Assembly (NCBI GenBank): GCA_037443425.1 | Contig: JBBIOI010000019.1 | Location: 1-35,665, forward strand | Length of the DNA: 35,665 bases | Direction of reading: 5' to 3' | Origin: JBBIOI01 sp037443425 | GTDB taxonomy: Bacteria; Desulfobacterota; BSN033; UBA1163 | Part shown: positions 7,977 through 15,499 of the stretch, piece after piece | How positions within the stretch are numbered: the first letter of the stretch is position 1 | How the letters are laid out: each line of letters starts with the position of its first letter | Made by a program: the position numbers and the translations under genes | The notes under the pieces: model-generated | Databases searched by the model: none | The model's input: only the letters and a program-made list of their open reading frames with translations | Told to the model about the DNA's origin: nothing

Positions 7977-8879
7977 TTAATACTCTCTGGAAATCATGAA
8001 CCATGCAATTTCTCTTAAAGGATCAGCCTCAGACCCGAAGGAACTTAAAGAATCTATTGCCATCTCTATTAACTCCTTAGCCTTTCTCTTCGATTCCTCG
8101 AGCCCAAGTAGTCCAGGATATGTAGCCTTCTTTTTAATAATATCACTTCCAGTCTTTTTTCCGAGTTGACTAAATTCACCTTCAACATTTAAGATATCAT
8201 CTATAATCTGAAAGGCCAACCCTACCTTTTCACCATATAGGGTAAATGCCTGTAGAGTTTCTGAATCTGCCCCACCGAGCCTTGCCCCAACCCTTATAGA
8301 AACAAGGATAAGGGCCCCTGTTTTATGTGTATGAATGTATTGAATGGTAGGTAAATTCACCTCTTTCCCCTCTGATTCAATATCCACAACTTGACCTCCA
8401 ACCATTCCAGATATCCCTGAGGCATGAGCCACTTCATGTATCAAGTCAAGTATCAATCCTTTGTCGCCATCCTTTGTTGGTGCACTCATCAATTTAAATG
8501 CCTCGGTTAGCAAACCATCGCCTGCTAATATACCTATAGCCTCCCCAAACACTTTATGACATGTAGGGACGCCCCTTCTGAAATCATCATTATCAATGGC
8601 TGGAAGATCGTCATGGATCAGAGAGTAAGTGTGGATCATCTCTATGGCACAGGCAAAGGGTATAACCTTATCACCCTTGCCTCCTACAGCTTCGTAAGAA
8701 CTTATACAGAGGATTGGACGAATCCTTTTACCCCCTGAAAATAGGCTGTGTTTAATTGCATTAAGCAAGGAGGATGGAACATCATTTTTCTTACTTTCCA
8801 AGGAAAATTGGGAAAAATAATTTTCCAAAGCTTCGTCAATAATCTTCTTTTTTTCTTGAAGATACCTTTTGATATCCAT
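7977..8879 (-). CDS. ispA: Polyprenyl (farnesyl/geranylgeranyl) diphosphate synthase
   Basis: 300 residues. It chains IPP onto allylic diphosphates. The first aspartate-rich motif DDLPAIDNDDFRRG is at about 90-103, and the second, QIIDDILN, near 218-225. GGKRIRP at about 49-55 binds IPP. The class II-like spacing DDxxxxD of the first motif and the length fit bacterial farnesyl or geranylgeranyl diphosphate synthases; chain length cannot be settled by eye. It lies six bases downstream of xseB and three bases upstream of dxs, the classic xseB-ispA-dxs order. Confidence 0.94.
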   Translation of the reverse strand: MDIKRYLQEKKKIIDEALENYFSQFSLESKKNDVPSSLLNAIKHSLFSGGKRIRPILCISSYEAVGGKGDKVIPFACAIEMIHTYSLIHDDLPAIDNDDFRRGVPTCHKVFGEAIGILAGDGLLTEAFKLMSAPTKDGDKGLILDLIHEVAHASGISGMVGGQVVDIESEGKEVNLPTIQYIHTHKTGALILVSIRVGARLGGADSETLQAFTLYGEKVGLAFQIIDDILNVEGEFSQLGKKTGSDIIKKKATYPGLLGLEESKRKAKELIEMAIDSLSSFGSEADPLREIAWFMISREY

Positions 8880-8885
8880 CAGGGT

Positions 8886-9170
8886 TTAATCTTTTTCTGA
8901 TATTTCTTTTAGAGATTCATTCGAAAGAAGCTGGCCAGAATTTAACGAAGGATCAAATACCTGAGGTTTAATCTCACCTTCTTTATTTTTGAGAAGAATC
9001 TCAATCTTCTTTTCTGCTTCCTCAAGCTTCTGATTGCAAAACCTCGAAAGGCGAATACCCTCTTCAAAAAGCTTTAAAGACTCCTCAAGAGTGATGTCCC
9101 CATCTTCAAGTTTTGATACTATCTTTTCAAGTTTATTTAGTGCCTCTTCAAATTTTCCTTTCCGTGACAT
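8886..9170 (-). CDS. xseB: Exodeoxyribonuclease VII small subunit
   Basis: 94 residues. FEEALNKLEKIVSKLEDGD then TLEESLKLFEEGIRLSRFC is the XseB signature: a two-helix, coiled-coil protein that binds the long helices of XseA. XseB is usually 70-85 residues; this one has a longer acidic C-terminal tail (after about residue 65) of no known role. It sits between xseA (43 bases upstream) and ispA (six bases downstream). Confidence 0.94.
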   Translation of the reverse strand: MSRKGKFEEALNKLEKIVSKLEDGDITLEESLKLFEEGIRLSRFCNQKLEEAEKKIEILLKNKEGEIKPQVFDPSLNSGQLLSNESLKEISEKD

Positions 9171-9213
9171 TTTTATCTCCTTTTGTTATTTTATCTTGTA
9201 AATGGATTTATCG

Positions 9214-10557
9214 TCAAGATTCCTCTATTATTTCAACCTCGCAAAAAAGTTTTCCTTTATAGAGTTTAACCTCTACCTTCTCGCCTGCGTTTATTTGATT
9301 GGCCTCTGTTAAAATCTTTAATGAAGGGATTTTTCTTGTAATACTATAACCTCTCTGAAGTATTGAGAGGGGACTGAGGGAATTGAGTTTCCCTAAAATT
9401 CCATCTAATTTCTGTTTTTTTATTTCTATCATATGCTTAAAGTTTTGGGAAATCCTCTTTTCATCTTCTGAAAGTCGAATTCTCCAGTTTTCAATCCTTC
9501 TTTTTGGAGTCCTGATTAGGAGCCCTTCCTTTAGGTGTATCAGTTTCTCCTTCTTTCTATTAAAATTCCATGTGACTAATACCTTTGCCCTGTTAATCAA
9601 GTCATCTATTCTTAAAAAATATTCCTCAACCTCCTTCTTAGGGCTTATCAATCTTCTCTTCAAGTGATTAATTTCTGATCGTTCCTCATCAAGGATCTTA
9701 AAAATAACACCCTCCAACCGCTCACTAAGATGTTTTAAAGTTTTTTTTATCTCGTATTTCTCCTTAACTACGAGCTCTGCAGCTGCAGAAGGTGTTGGAG
9801 CCCTTAAATCAGCAACGAAATCTGAAATAGTATAGTCTGTTTCATGGCCTACAGCTGAAACTATTGGAATTTTAGAATTATATATTGCCCTTGCTACATT
9901 CTCCTCATTAAATGGAGCAAGATCTTCAAGCGATCCTCCTCCTCTTCCAAGAATAATTACATCAACCTCTCCTTGTTTATTAAAATACTCTATTGCCTCG
10001 CATATCTCCTTTGACGCTCCCTCTCCCTGTACCTTTACAGGGTAGAGGATTATATGCATATTCTCAAACCTTCGATGAATAATTTGAATCATATCCCTTA
10101 TAACCGCTCCAACAGGTGACGTAATAATCCCTATTTTCTTGGGCAAATATGGAAGGGGCTTTTTATGAACGGTGTCAAATAAACCCTCTCTCTGAAGCTT
10201 CTCTTTGAGTTGTATAAAAGCCAGCTGAAGGGCTCCAATCCCCTTTGGTTCAATCGAATCCAATATTAACTGGTATTCCCCCTTCTTTTCGTAAAGGCTT
10301 AATCTTCCATGACATATGACGTGAAGACCATCTTCGAGATTAAACCGTATTGGTTTGGCCTGTAGTCTAAATATAACTGCTCTGATCTGACTATAATCAT
10401 CTTTCAATGTAAAATATATATGACCTGAAGATGGGAAACGAATGTTTGAAACCTCGCCTTCAACCCAAAGATCTGGAAAATCCATTTCCAAGATATCTTT
10501 TATCTCTTGTGTCAATTCTGAAACTGTTAGTATATACCTAAATTGCCCTTCCATCAT
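9214..10557 (-). CDS. xseA: Exodeoxyribonuclease VII large subunit
   Basis: 447 residues. An N-terminal OB-fold (VSELTQEIKDILE, then LWVEGEVSNIRFPSSGHIYF) is followed by the catalytic domain with KIGIITSPVGAVIRDM, GRGGGSLEDLAPFNEE, AVGHETDYTISDFVADLRAPTPSAAAE split over neighbouring segments, then a long coiled-coil stretch (about 270-390) that carries XseB. The complex degrades single-stranded DNA. Length is normal. The gene begins ATG ATG with no ribosome binding site in front; a -10-like TATATT lies six bases upstream of the first ATG, so the transcript may be leaderless. It heads the long minus-strand operon ending at rpoZ. Confidence 0.96.
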   Translation of the reverse strand: MMEGQFRYILTVSELTQEIKDILEMDFPDLWVEGEVSNIRFPSSGHIYFTLKDDYSQIRAVIFRLQAKPIRFNLEDGLHVICHGRLSLYEKKGEYQLILDSIEPKGIGALQLAFIQLKEKLQREGLFDTVHKKPLPYLPKKIGIITSPVGAVIRDMIQIIHRRFENMHIILYPVKVQGEGASKEICEAIEYFNKQGEVDVIILGRGGGSLEDLAPFNEENVARAIYNSKIPIVSAVGHETDYTISDFVADLRAPTPSAAAELVVKEKYEIKKTLKHLSERLEGVIFKILDEERSEINHLKRRLISPKKEVEEYFLRIDDLINRAKVLVTWNFNRKKEKLIHLKEGLLIRTPKRRIENWRIRLSEDEKRISQNFKHMIEIKKQKLDGILGKLNSLSPLSILQRGYSITRKIPSLKILTEANQINAGEKVEVKLYKGKLFCEVEIIEES

Positions 10558-10563
10558 GGAGAT

Positions 10564-10593
10564 AATATAACAGAATACTTCAAAAATAGTCCA
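10564..10593 (-). promoter_or_regulatory. Candidate promoter for the xseA operon, leaderless type
   Basis: On the minus strand TGGACT (10593-10588), an 18-base spacer, and TATATT (10569-10564), then six bases and the xseA ATG. Transcription would start at or next to the start codon. The -35 match is weak; the -10 box and the absence of any ribosome binding site are the main support. Confidence 0.35.
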
Positions 10594-10636
10594 TAATTTT
10601 ATTAACTATTAATGAGAATATGAGAATAGAGATTTA

Positions 10637-10665
10637 TTGACACTAAGGCAGTATTTTAGTTATAA
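10637..10665 (+). promoter_or_regulatory. Promoter for glycerate kinase-queD-folE2-tRNA, leaderless type
   Basis: A perfect TTGACA at 10637-10642, a 17-base spacer, and TTATAA at 10660-10665 (or TATAAA one base later). The start codon of the next gene is at 10674, eight bases after the -10 box, so the message would begin about one or two bases before ATG. No Shine-Dalgarno sequence is present between. Confidence 0.6.
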
Positions 10666-10673
10666 ATTTTACA

Positions 10674-12038
10674 ATGAATACCTTTTTAAAAGATTCTTCA
10701 CTCCTAAAGATGCATGAATTTGCAAAAAGGATTTTTGGTGCTGCTTTATCAGCAGTAAATCCTTATAATAGAATTAAGGAGATTGTTAAAATCGAAAAGA
10801 ATAATCTGATTATTCAAGAGAAAGGTAAATCTGAAAAGGTATTAAACCTTGAAGGCTATAGGAGGATTTTTACTTTTGGTGCTGGTAAGGCATCCTCTTT
10901 AATGGCGAAGGCTATAGAGGAGATATTTGGAGAAAAAATAACATCTGGTTTGATAATAACAAAGTATGGGCATTCAATACCTTTAAGATATATTAAAATT
11001 ATAGAAGCAGGCCATCCATTGCCTGACTTTAATGGATACGAAGGATCGAAGAAAATCAAAGAAATTCTTAAGCAAACAGGACCTGAAGATCTTATAATAT
11101 TTCTTGTCTCAGGAGGCGGTTCCTCACTTTTTTCACTTCCGTGTGAGGGAATCTCAATCGAGGAGAAACGAGTGCTAACAAAACTCCTTCTCGATTGTGG
11201 GGCTGATATTAAAGAGATTAATACTGTAAGAAAACATATTTCAGAAATCAAAGGTGGATGGTTTGCAAAATGGGCTTATCCATCAACAATTTTAACATTT
11301 ATACTCTCAGATGTCGTTGGAGATAGTCTCGATATAGTAGCTTCTGGCCCAACAGTCCCAGACCCATCTACCTTTGGGGAAGCCTTTGATGTATTAAAAA
11401 GATATGACCTCATCGATAAGGTTCCTCAATCTATAAAAAATCACATCCTTCTTGGAATTGAGGGTAAAGTCAGAGAGACGCCAAAACCCAATGAAAAGAT
11501 CTTTGAAAGAGTCTTTAATTTTATAATAGGTTCTAATATACTTGCCCTAAACGCAGCAAAAAGCGAGGCCTTATCTTTAGGCTTTAACTCCATTATAATT
11601 TCATCCTCTATAGTTGGTGATACAAAAGAAGTTGCAAGATTTCATATCGCTATTGCAAGGGAGATTATTTCAACCCAGAATCCAATAGCTAAGCCAGCAT
11701 GTATTTTATCAGGAGGTGAAACAACCGTTGTTATAAAAGGGAAAGGAAAGGGTGGTAGAAATCAAGAATTTGCTTTAACATGTGCATTGGAGATTGATGG
11801 AATGGAAAAAGTGGTAATACTAAGCGGTGGAACTGATGGAACAGACGGGCCTACCGATGCAGCCGGCGCAATCGCAGATTATAAAACTATGGAAAGGGCA
11901 AGGCACATGGGTTTAAATCCATTTCTTTATCTAAGTAATAATGATTCATACCATTTTTTTGAGAGATTAGGTGACTTATTAATCACTGGGCCAACAAACA
12001 CGAATGTAATGGATGTTAGAATTATGTTGGTTAATTGA
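10674..12038 (+). CDS. Glycerate 2-kinase, GckA/TtuD (MOFRL) type
   Basis: 454 residues. It phosphorylates glycerate, most likely to 2-phosphoglycerate, feeding glycolysis. The N-terminal DUF4147 domain (about 15-255) has FTFGAGKASSLMAKA and LVSGGGSSLFSLPCEG; the C-terminal MOFRL domain (about 335-445) has LSGGETTVVIKGKGKGGRNQ and LSGGTDGTDGPTDAAGA. Length is typical of the family. There is no ribosome binding site and a good promoter places the transcript start at the ATG, supporting this start. It leads a plus-strand operon with queD and folE2, 19 bases downstream, to which it has no obvious metabolic link. Confidence 0.93.
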   Translation: MNTFLKDSSLLKMHEFAKRIFGAALSAVNPYNRIKEIVKIEKNNLIIQEKGKSEKVLNLEGYRRIFTFGAGKASSLMAKAIEEIFGEKITSGLIITKYGHSIPLRYIKIIEAGHPLPDFNGYEGSKKIKEILKQTGPEDLIIFLVSGGGSSLFSLPCEGISIEEKRVLTKLLLDCGADIKEINTVRKHISEIKGGWFAKWAYPSTILTFILSDVVGDSLDIVASGPTVPDPSTFGEAFDVLKRYDLIDKVPQSIKNHILLGIEGKVRETPKPNEKIFERVFNFIIGSNILALNAAKSEALSLGFNSIIISSSIVGDTKEVARFHIAIAREIISTQNPIAKPACILSGGETTVVIKGKGKGGRNQEFALTCALEIDGMEKVVILSGGTDGTDGPTDAAGAIADYKTMERARHMGLNPFLYLSNNDSYHFFERLGDLLITGPTNTNVMDVRIMLVN

Positions 12039-12057
12039 AAAGAAAGGAAATCCATAG

Positions 12058-12435
12058 ATGTTTGAGATCATGGTTAAATCTCAATTTTCTGCTGCACATC
12101 GTCTCAGGAATCTTCATGGAAAATGTGAACAACTTCATGGACACAATTGGAAAGTTGAGGTCTCGGTGGAATCAAAAAGACTTAACCGCGAAGGACTTGT
12201 CATGGATTTTGAGGTCTTAAAACAGAAGTTGAATAATATATTAAAGGAGTTTGATCATAAATTTTTAAATGAACTCCCCTATTTCATGAAGAAAGAGCCA
12301 TCATCTGAAAACATTGCAAAATACATTTTTATAAAATTGAAAAAGGACTTGAAGAAATACAGAGTTGTTCTAAAAAAAGTTTCCACATGGGAATCAGAAA
12401 CATCGTGCGCTTCCTATTATGGGGGGAAAAAATGA
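12058..12435 (+). CDS. queD: 6-pyruvoyl-tetrahydropterin synthase / QueD
   Basis: 125 residues. Zinc ligands H14, H27 and H29 and the CxxxHGH motif (CEQLHGH, 23-29) are visible; CxxxHGH is typical of the QueD branch, which makes 6-carboxy-5,6,7,8-tetrahydropterin from dihydroneopterin triphosphate for queuosine. A later His (FDHKF) and the C-terminal Glu (WESETSC) complete the active site. AAAGGAAA precedes the ATG. The stop overlaps the folE2 start as ATGA. Being next to GTP cyclohydrolase, which supplies its substrate, it forms the first two steps of the preQ0 branch; queC and queE are not in the window. Confidence 0.93.
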   Translation: MFEIMVKSQFSAAHRLRNLHGKCEQLHGHNWKVEVSVESKRLNREGLVMDFEVLKQKLNNILKEFDHKFLNELPYFMKKEPSSENIAKYIFIKLKKDLKKYRVVLKKVSTWESETSCASYYGGKK

Positions 12436-13220
12436 ATGATGTCCAGAACCAAAGGGATTACAGAAAAATTGAAATCAATAAGGTAGGTGTCAAGAATATT
12501 AGATATCCTATCACTGTATTGGATAAAGCGAAGGGTATTCAGCACACCGTTGCCAGTGTGAATATGTATGTTGATTTGCCTCACAAATTTAAGGGAACCC
12601 ATATGAGTCGATTTATTGAGATACTAAATAAGTATAAGGGCAACATTGCTATGAAAAATTTTTCAAAGATTTTAAAGGAGGTAAAGAAAAGACTTAAGGC
12701 CAGATCCGCTCACATAGAGGTGGAATTTCCTTATTTTATAGAGAAAGAGGCACCTGTTACAAAATCTAAAAGCTTGATGGAATATAACTGTCGTTTCTGT
12801 GGTTCGAGTAATGAGATTGAAGATTTCTATGTTGGTGTGGTTGTTCCAATAACTACAGTCTGTCCATGTTCTAAGGAGATAAGTCAGTTTGGGGCTCATA
12901 ATCAAAGATCGATTGTTACGGTCAATCTCCGTTTCAAGAAGTTTATTTGGATTGAAGATATAATTCAACTTGTTGAGGAGTGTGCTTCATGCGACCTTTA
13001 TTCTATACTTAAAAGACCTGATGAAAAATATGTTACTGAAAAGGCATATCAGAATCCAATGTTTGTGGAGGATGTTGTAAGAGAAATTGCAAAACGGCTT
13101 AAGAAGGATCCAAATATTACGTGGTTCACAGTCGAATCAGAAAATTTTGAATCAATCCATAATCACAGTGCATATGCCTATGTAGAATATAATCAAAATA
13201 ATAAAAAAATCGGGGAGTAG
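12432..13220 (+). CDS. folE2: GTP cyclohydrolase IB
   Basis: 262 residues from the ATG at 12432. It converts GTP to dihydroneopterin triphosphate for folate and queuosine. QHTVASVNMYVDLP near 37-50, VCPCSKEIS near 143-151 and GAHNQRS at 154-160 are the type IB signature; the cysteine of the CPCS motif is the expected metal-binding and catalytic residue. This type can use metals other than zinc. The chosen ATG overlaps the queD stop; a start 45 bases earlier would add 15 residues translated inside queD and is not needed. The last codons and the TAG stop lie inside the tRNA-Pro gene (13211-13220), which is unusual. Confidence 0.95.
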   Translation: MNDVQNQRDYRKIEINKVGVKNIRYPITVLDKAKGIQHTVASVNMYVDLPHKFKGTHMSRFIEILNKYKGNIAMKNFSKILKEVKKRLKARSAHIEVEFPYFIEKEAPVTKSKSLMEYNCRFCGSSNEIEDFYVGVVVPITTVCPCSKEISQFGAHNQRSIVTVNLRFKKFIWIEDIIQLVEECASCDLYSILKRPDEKYVTEKAYQNPMFVEDVVREIAKRLKKDPNITWFTVESENFESIHNHSAYAYVEYNQNNKKIGE

Positions 13221-13287
13221 CGCAGCCTGGTAGCGCGCTTGGTTCGGGACCAAGAGGGCGGGAGTTCAAATCTCCTCTCCCCGACCA
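13211..13287 (+). tRNA. tRNA-Pro (CGG)
   Basis: 77 bases with CCA encoded. The acceptor CGGGGAG (13211-13217) pairs fully with CTCCCCG (13277-13283), then A and CCA. The D arm is GCGC...GCGC, the anticodon arm CTTGG/CCAAG encloses TTCGGGA with anticodon CGG (reads CCG), and the T arm GGGAG/CTCCT encloses TTCAAAT. T8 and A9 of the tRNA are also the first two bases of the folE2 stop codon. The gene runs on the same strand as folE2 with no space for its own promoter, so it is probably processed from the operon transcript. Confidence 0.95.
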
Positions 13288-13288
13288 A

Positions 13289-14347
13289 TTATTCTTTTAT
13301 TATCTCTATTTTACCTGGATTACCTTTTTCGCCTACCCTCACGATCTTTAAATCTAAAAATTTACCAATAACCCACAGATTTGTTAAGAGGTGTTCAGTA
13401 ATCCTATTCGTACTAAGGCAAGAATTTCCATTAGCGAAGGCCATAAACGGAACAAGTTGATCAGAAAGATTTGGGTCGATTGCACAATTTGATTCTAAAT
13501 AATTTTTTAAAGAAATAAAGACCTCTTCTGCTACATCCTCTGCCTTTTTGCCCTTTTCTCCCAGAGAAGAAAATCCTGCTATCGATTTTTCAGATTCAAC
13601 AACTAAAAATAGAAAAGATCCTTTTCCTCTTGCCTTGATATTATATTGAACTTCTATATCTTCAACATCAAGATTTAATACTTTTTTAACCCTATCGATT
13701 ATATAATCTTTCTGTCTTTCTGCTATGTTCCTTTCTAAATTACATACGACTGAAATCCCTTTTATCCTTTTTAAAGGTCCCCTCTCCATAAGAAAAATGG
13801 GTCTTATCTCTTTAGGTGGCTCAATCTCAACCCATACCACCCCACCGCCTTTAGGATACCATCCCCATCTTTCAATACCTGAGTTTATATTTATTCCCAT
13901 TTGCCTTAAGATTGGGAATAAAATATATGAAAAGTAATGAAAAGGTGGACTCCATTGAACGTGGGTTCCGCCGACAATAGTTAATTTGGACTTACCTTCG
14001 GTGAAGCAGAGAGGTAAAATAAGTGTCTGAAGAAGTAAGGTCACTGAACCTGCTGTTCCAATGTCAAAAAAATATTGCCCTGGCTTAATCTTACCTGGGA
14101 TAAAGGTTATTGACTCAGAACCAAGCATTACACCATCTGCTTTAGCACCAGAAATCTGAACGAGTGCTTCTATTCCTTTTAGATGTTGAGGTTGAAGACC
14201 TGGGTTTTTTCGTTTAGATCTTATTTTAATGATTTTAACAGGTCTATTAAGTATAGTGGATATAGCAAGGGATGTCCTTAAAATCTGTCCCCCGCCTTCT
14301 CCATATGATCCATCAATTTCTAACAGGAATTCTCTTTCTAAACTCAT
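13289..14347 (-). CDS. rtcA: RNA 3'-terminal phosphate cyclase
   Basis: 352 residues from the ATG at 14347. It converts RNA 3'-phosphate ends to 2',3'-cyclic phosphates with ATP, through an enzyme-AMP intermediate. GSYGEGGGQILRTSLAIS, DIGTAGSVTLLLQTLILP and HVQWSPPFHYF are the family motifs. Near the C-terminus TEHLLTNLWVIGKFL contains the His that should be adenylated in active enzymes; it is present, unlike in Rcl1-type relatives. A TTG 36 bases further upstream could extend the frame, but that TTG is the first part of a TTGACA -35 box, so the ATG is preferred. No rtcB or rtcR lies nearby. The stop is two bases from the tRNA CCA end. Confidence 0.93.
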   Translation of the reverse strand: MSLEREFLLEIDGSYGEGGGQILRTSLAISTILNRPVKIIKIRSKRKNPGLQPQHLKGIEALVQISGAKADGVMLGSESITFIPGKIKPGQYFFDIGTAGSVTLLLQTLILPLCFTEGKSKLTIVGGTHVQWSPPFHYFSYILFPILRQMGININSGIERWGWYPKGGGVVWVEIEPPKEIRPIFLMERGPLKRIKGISVVCNLERNIAERQKDYIIDRVKKVLNLDVEDIEVQYNIKARGKGSFLFLVVESEKSIAGFSSLGEKGKKAEDVAEEVFISLKNYLESNCAIDPNLSDQLVPFMAFANGNSCLSTNRITEHLLTNLWVIGKFLDLKIVRVGEKGNPGKIEIIKE

Positions 14348-14354
14348 TATTTTA

Positions 14355-14383
14355 AAATTAAGAAAAAATGGATATACTGTCAA
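14355..14383 (-). promoter_or_regulatory. Promoter for rtcA, leaderless type
   Basis: On the minus strand a perfect TTGACA (14383-14378), a 17-base spacer, and TAATTT (14360-14355). The rtcA ATG follows after seven bases, so transcription should start at the ATG or within a base or two of it. No Shine-Dalgarno sequence is seen. Confidence 0.55.
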
Positions 14384-14458
14384 TAATTAATAATGAGACA
14401 TCTGAAAAAGTCTTTTAAAGACTGAGGAGGTAGGGTTCAAAATAGCCTTCTTTATCAG

Positions 14459-14560
14459 TCATTGCGAGGCCCCAGAGGGTGCGTGGCAATCTCTTATATT
14501 CCATGCCTTGCTCGGAATGAAAATTTAGAGGAGATTGCCGCAGGCTTTGCATCGCAATGA
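14459..14560. repeat. Nested palindromic intergenic repeat (GTCATTGCGAGG type)
   Basis: Outer arms TCATTGCG (14459-14466) and CGCAATGA (14553-14560) enclose inner arms GGCAATCTC (14485-14493) and GAGATTGCC (14531-14539), all in register, so about 100 bases can fold into one interrupted hairpin. The GTCATTGCGAGG...GGCAATCTC wording resembles a dispersed REP/MITE-like element I have seen in intergenic regions of many Desulfobacterota, Nitrospirota and other genomes. Only one copy is in the window. The rest of the 269-base gap between rtcA and the MBL gene shows nothing else firm. Confidence 0.8.
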
Positions 14561-14652
14561 GAGTCTGAAGTAAGGTTTATTTTTAAAAAAGGACAATCTT
14601 TGATTCGTTCAAATTAGAATAAATTACTCTATGAAATAAGGAGAATTAAAAA

Positions 14653-15408
14653 ATGGCTGAGATTATAATTATCGGTTCTGGAACGGGAATTCCCTCTCTA
14701 AGAAGGGGATCTCCTTGCATGATTCTAATCTCCAATCAATCCATAATCCTTATTGACAGCGGGCCTGGATCACTAAGGGAGCTACTGAAGATTGGCATTA
14801 CATACAGAGAGCTTGATCTTTTACTATATACACATATCCACCCTGATCATATCTCTGATCTTGTATCTCTCCTTTTTGCTTGTAAATATTCTGATAAACC
14901 GAGGGAAAAGGAGTTAACAATAATTGGTGGTTATGGCTTTAAAGATTATTTTAAAAAATTAAAAAGGGTCTATGGCACATGGATTTCTCCGGATACCTAT
15001 CAGTTAAAAATCGTAGAAAGGTCTTCGAAACCATTTAAATTTAATGATATAAAAATTTTTCCGAAGGTTGTAGAACACTTGCCTCAAAGCATAGGCTTCA
15101 GGATTGAGTTAGAAGATGGGAAAACTATAGCTATCTCAGGTGATACTGATTATTGTGAAAGCCTTGTGGAGCTTGGATGGAATGTGGATCTTTTTATTCT
15201 TGAAAGCTCTTTTCCTGATGGGAAAAAGGTTAAGGGCCATCTCACACCTTCGCTTGCAGGGAAGATTGGATTAGAATCGAATTGTAAAAAAATCTTATTA
15301 ACACATTTTTATCCTCTCTGTGATGGCGTTGATCTTTCTGAACAATGTAAAAGAATATATCCTGGTGAAGTGATAATTGCAGAAGATTTTATGAGAATAA
15401 AAATTTAA
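14653..15408 (+). CDS. MBL-fold hydrolase, RNase Z-like
   Basis: 251 residues, a complete metallo-beta-lactamase fold with a full set of metal ligands: HIHPDH at 61-66, H142, D164 in SGDT, H196 in GHLTP and H218 in LTHFYP. The N-terminal GSGTGIPSLRRGSP and the C-terminal GHLTPSLAGKIG resemble the RNase Z/ElaC branch, but the flexible arm that binds tRNA in RNase Z is not evident and the protein is shorter than the roughly 300-residue enzymes. A general phosphodiesterase or hydrolase is therefore as likely as tRNA 3' processing; the tRNA gene in this window already encodes CCA. AAGGAG stands upstream of the ATG. It precedes purF by 91 bases. Confidence 0.85.
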   Translation: MAEIIIIGSGTGIPSLRRGSPCMILISNQSIILIDSGPGSLRELLKIGITYRELDLLLYTHIHPDHISDLVSLLFACKYSDKPREKELTIIGGYGFKDYFKKLKRVYGTWISPDTYQLKIVERSSKPFKFNDIKIFPKVVEHLPQSIGFRIELEDGKTIAISGDTDYCESLVELGWNVDLFILESSFPDGKKVKGHLTPSLAGKIGLESNCKKILLTHFYPLCDGVDLSEQCKRIYPGEVIIAEDFMRIKI

Positions 15409-15499
15409 TTTGAACCGCTATTGAAATGGTATATTTAATCACTTAAACTTTGAATATGAAACAATAGAATCTCTCATATAAAAATAATAAGGATTAAAG

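Noticed and set aside
12387..12431. Upstream start for folE2
   Set aside because: The extra 15 residues are translated from inside queD and are not part of the family; ATGA overlap at 12432 is the natural start.
14653..15408. Naming the MBL-fold gene rnz
   Set aside because: The ligands fit but the tRNA-binding flexible arm is not evident and the protein is short, so only the fold is claimed.
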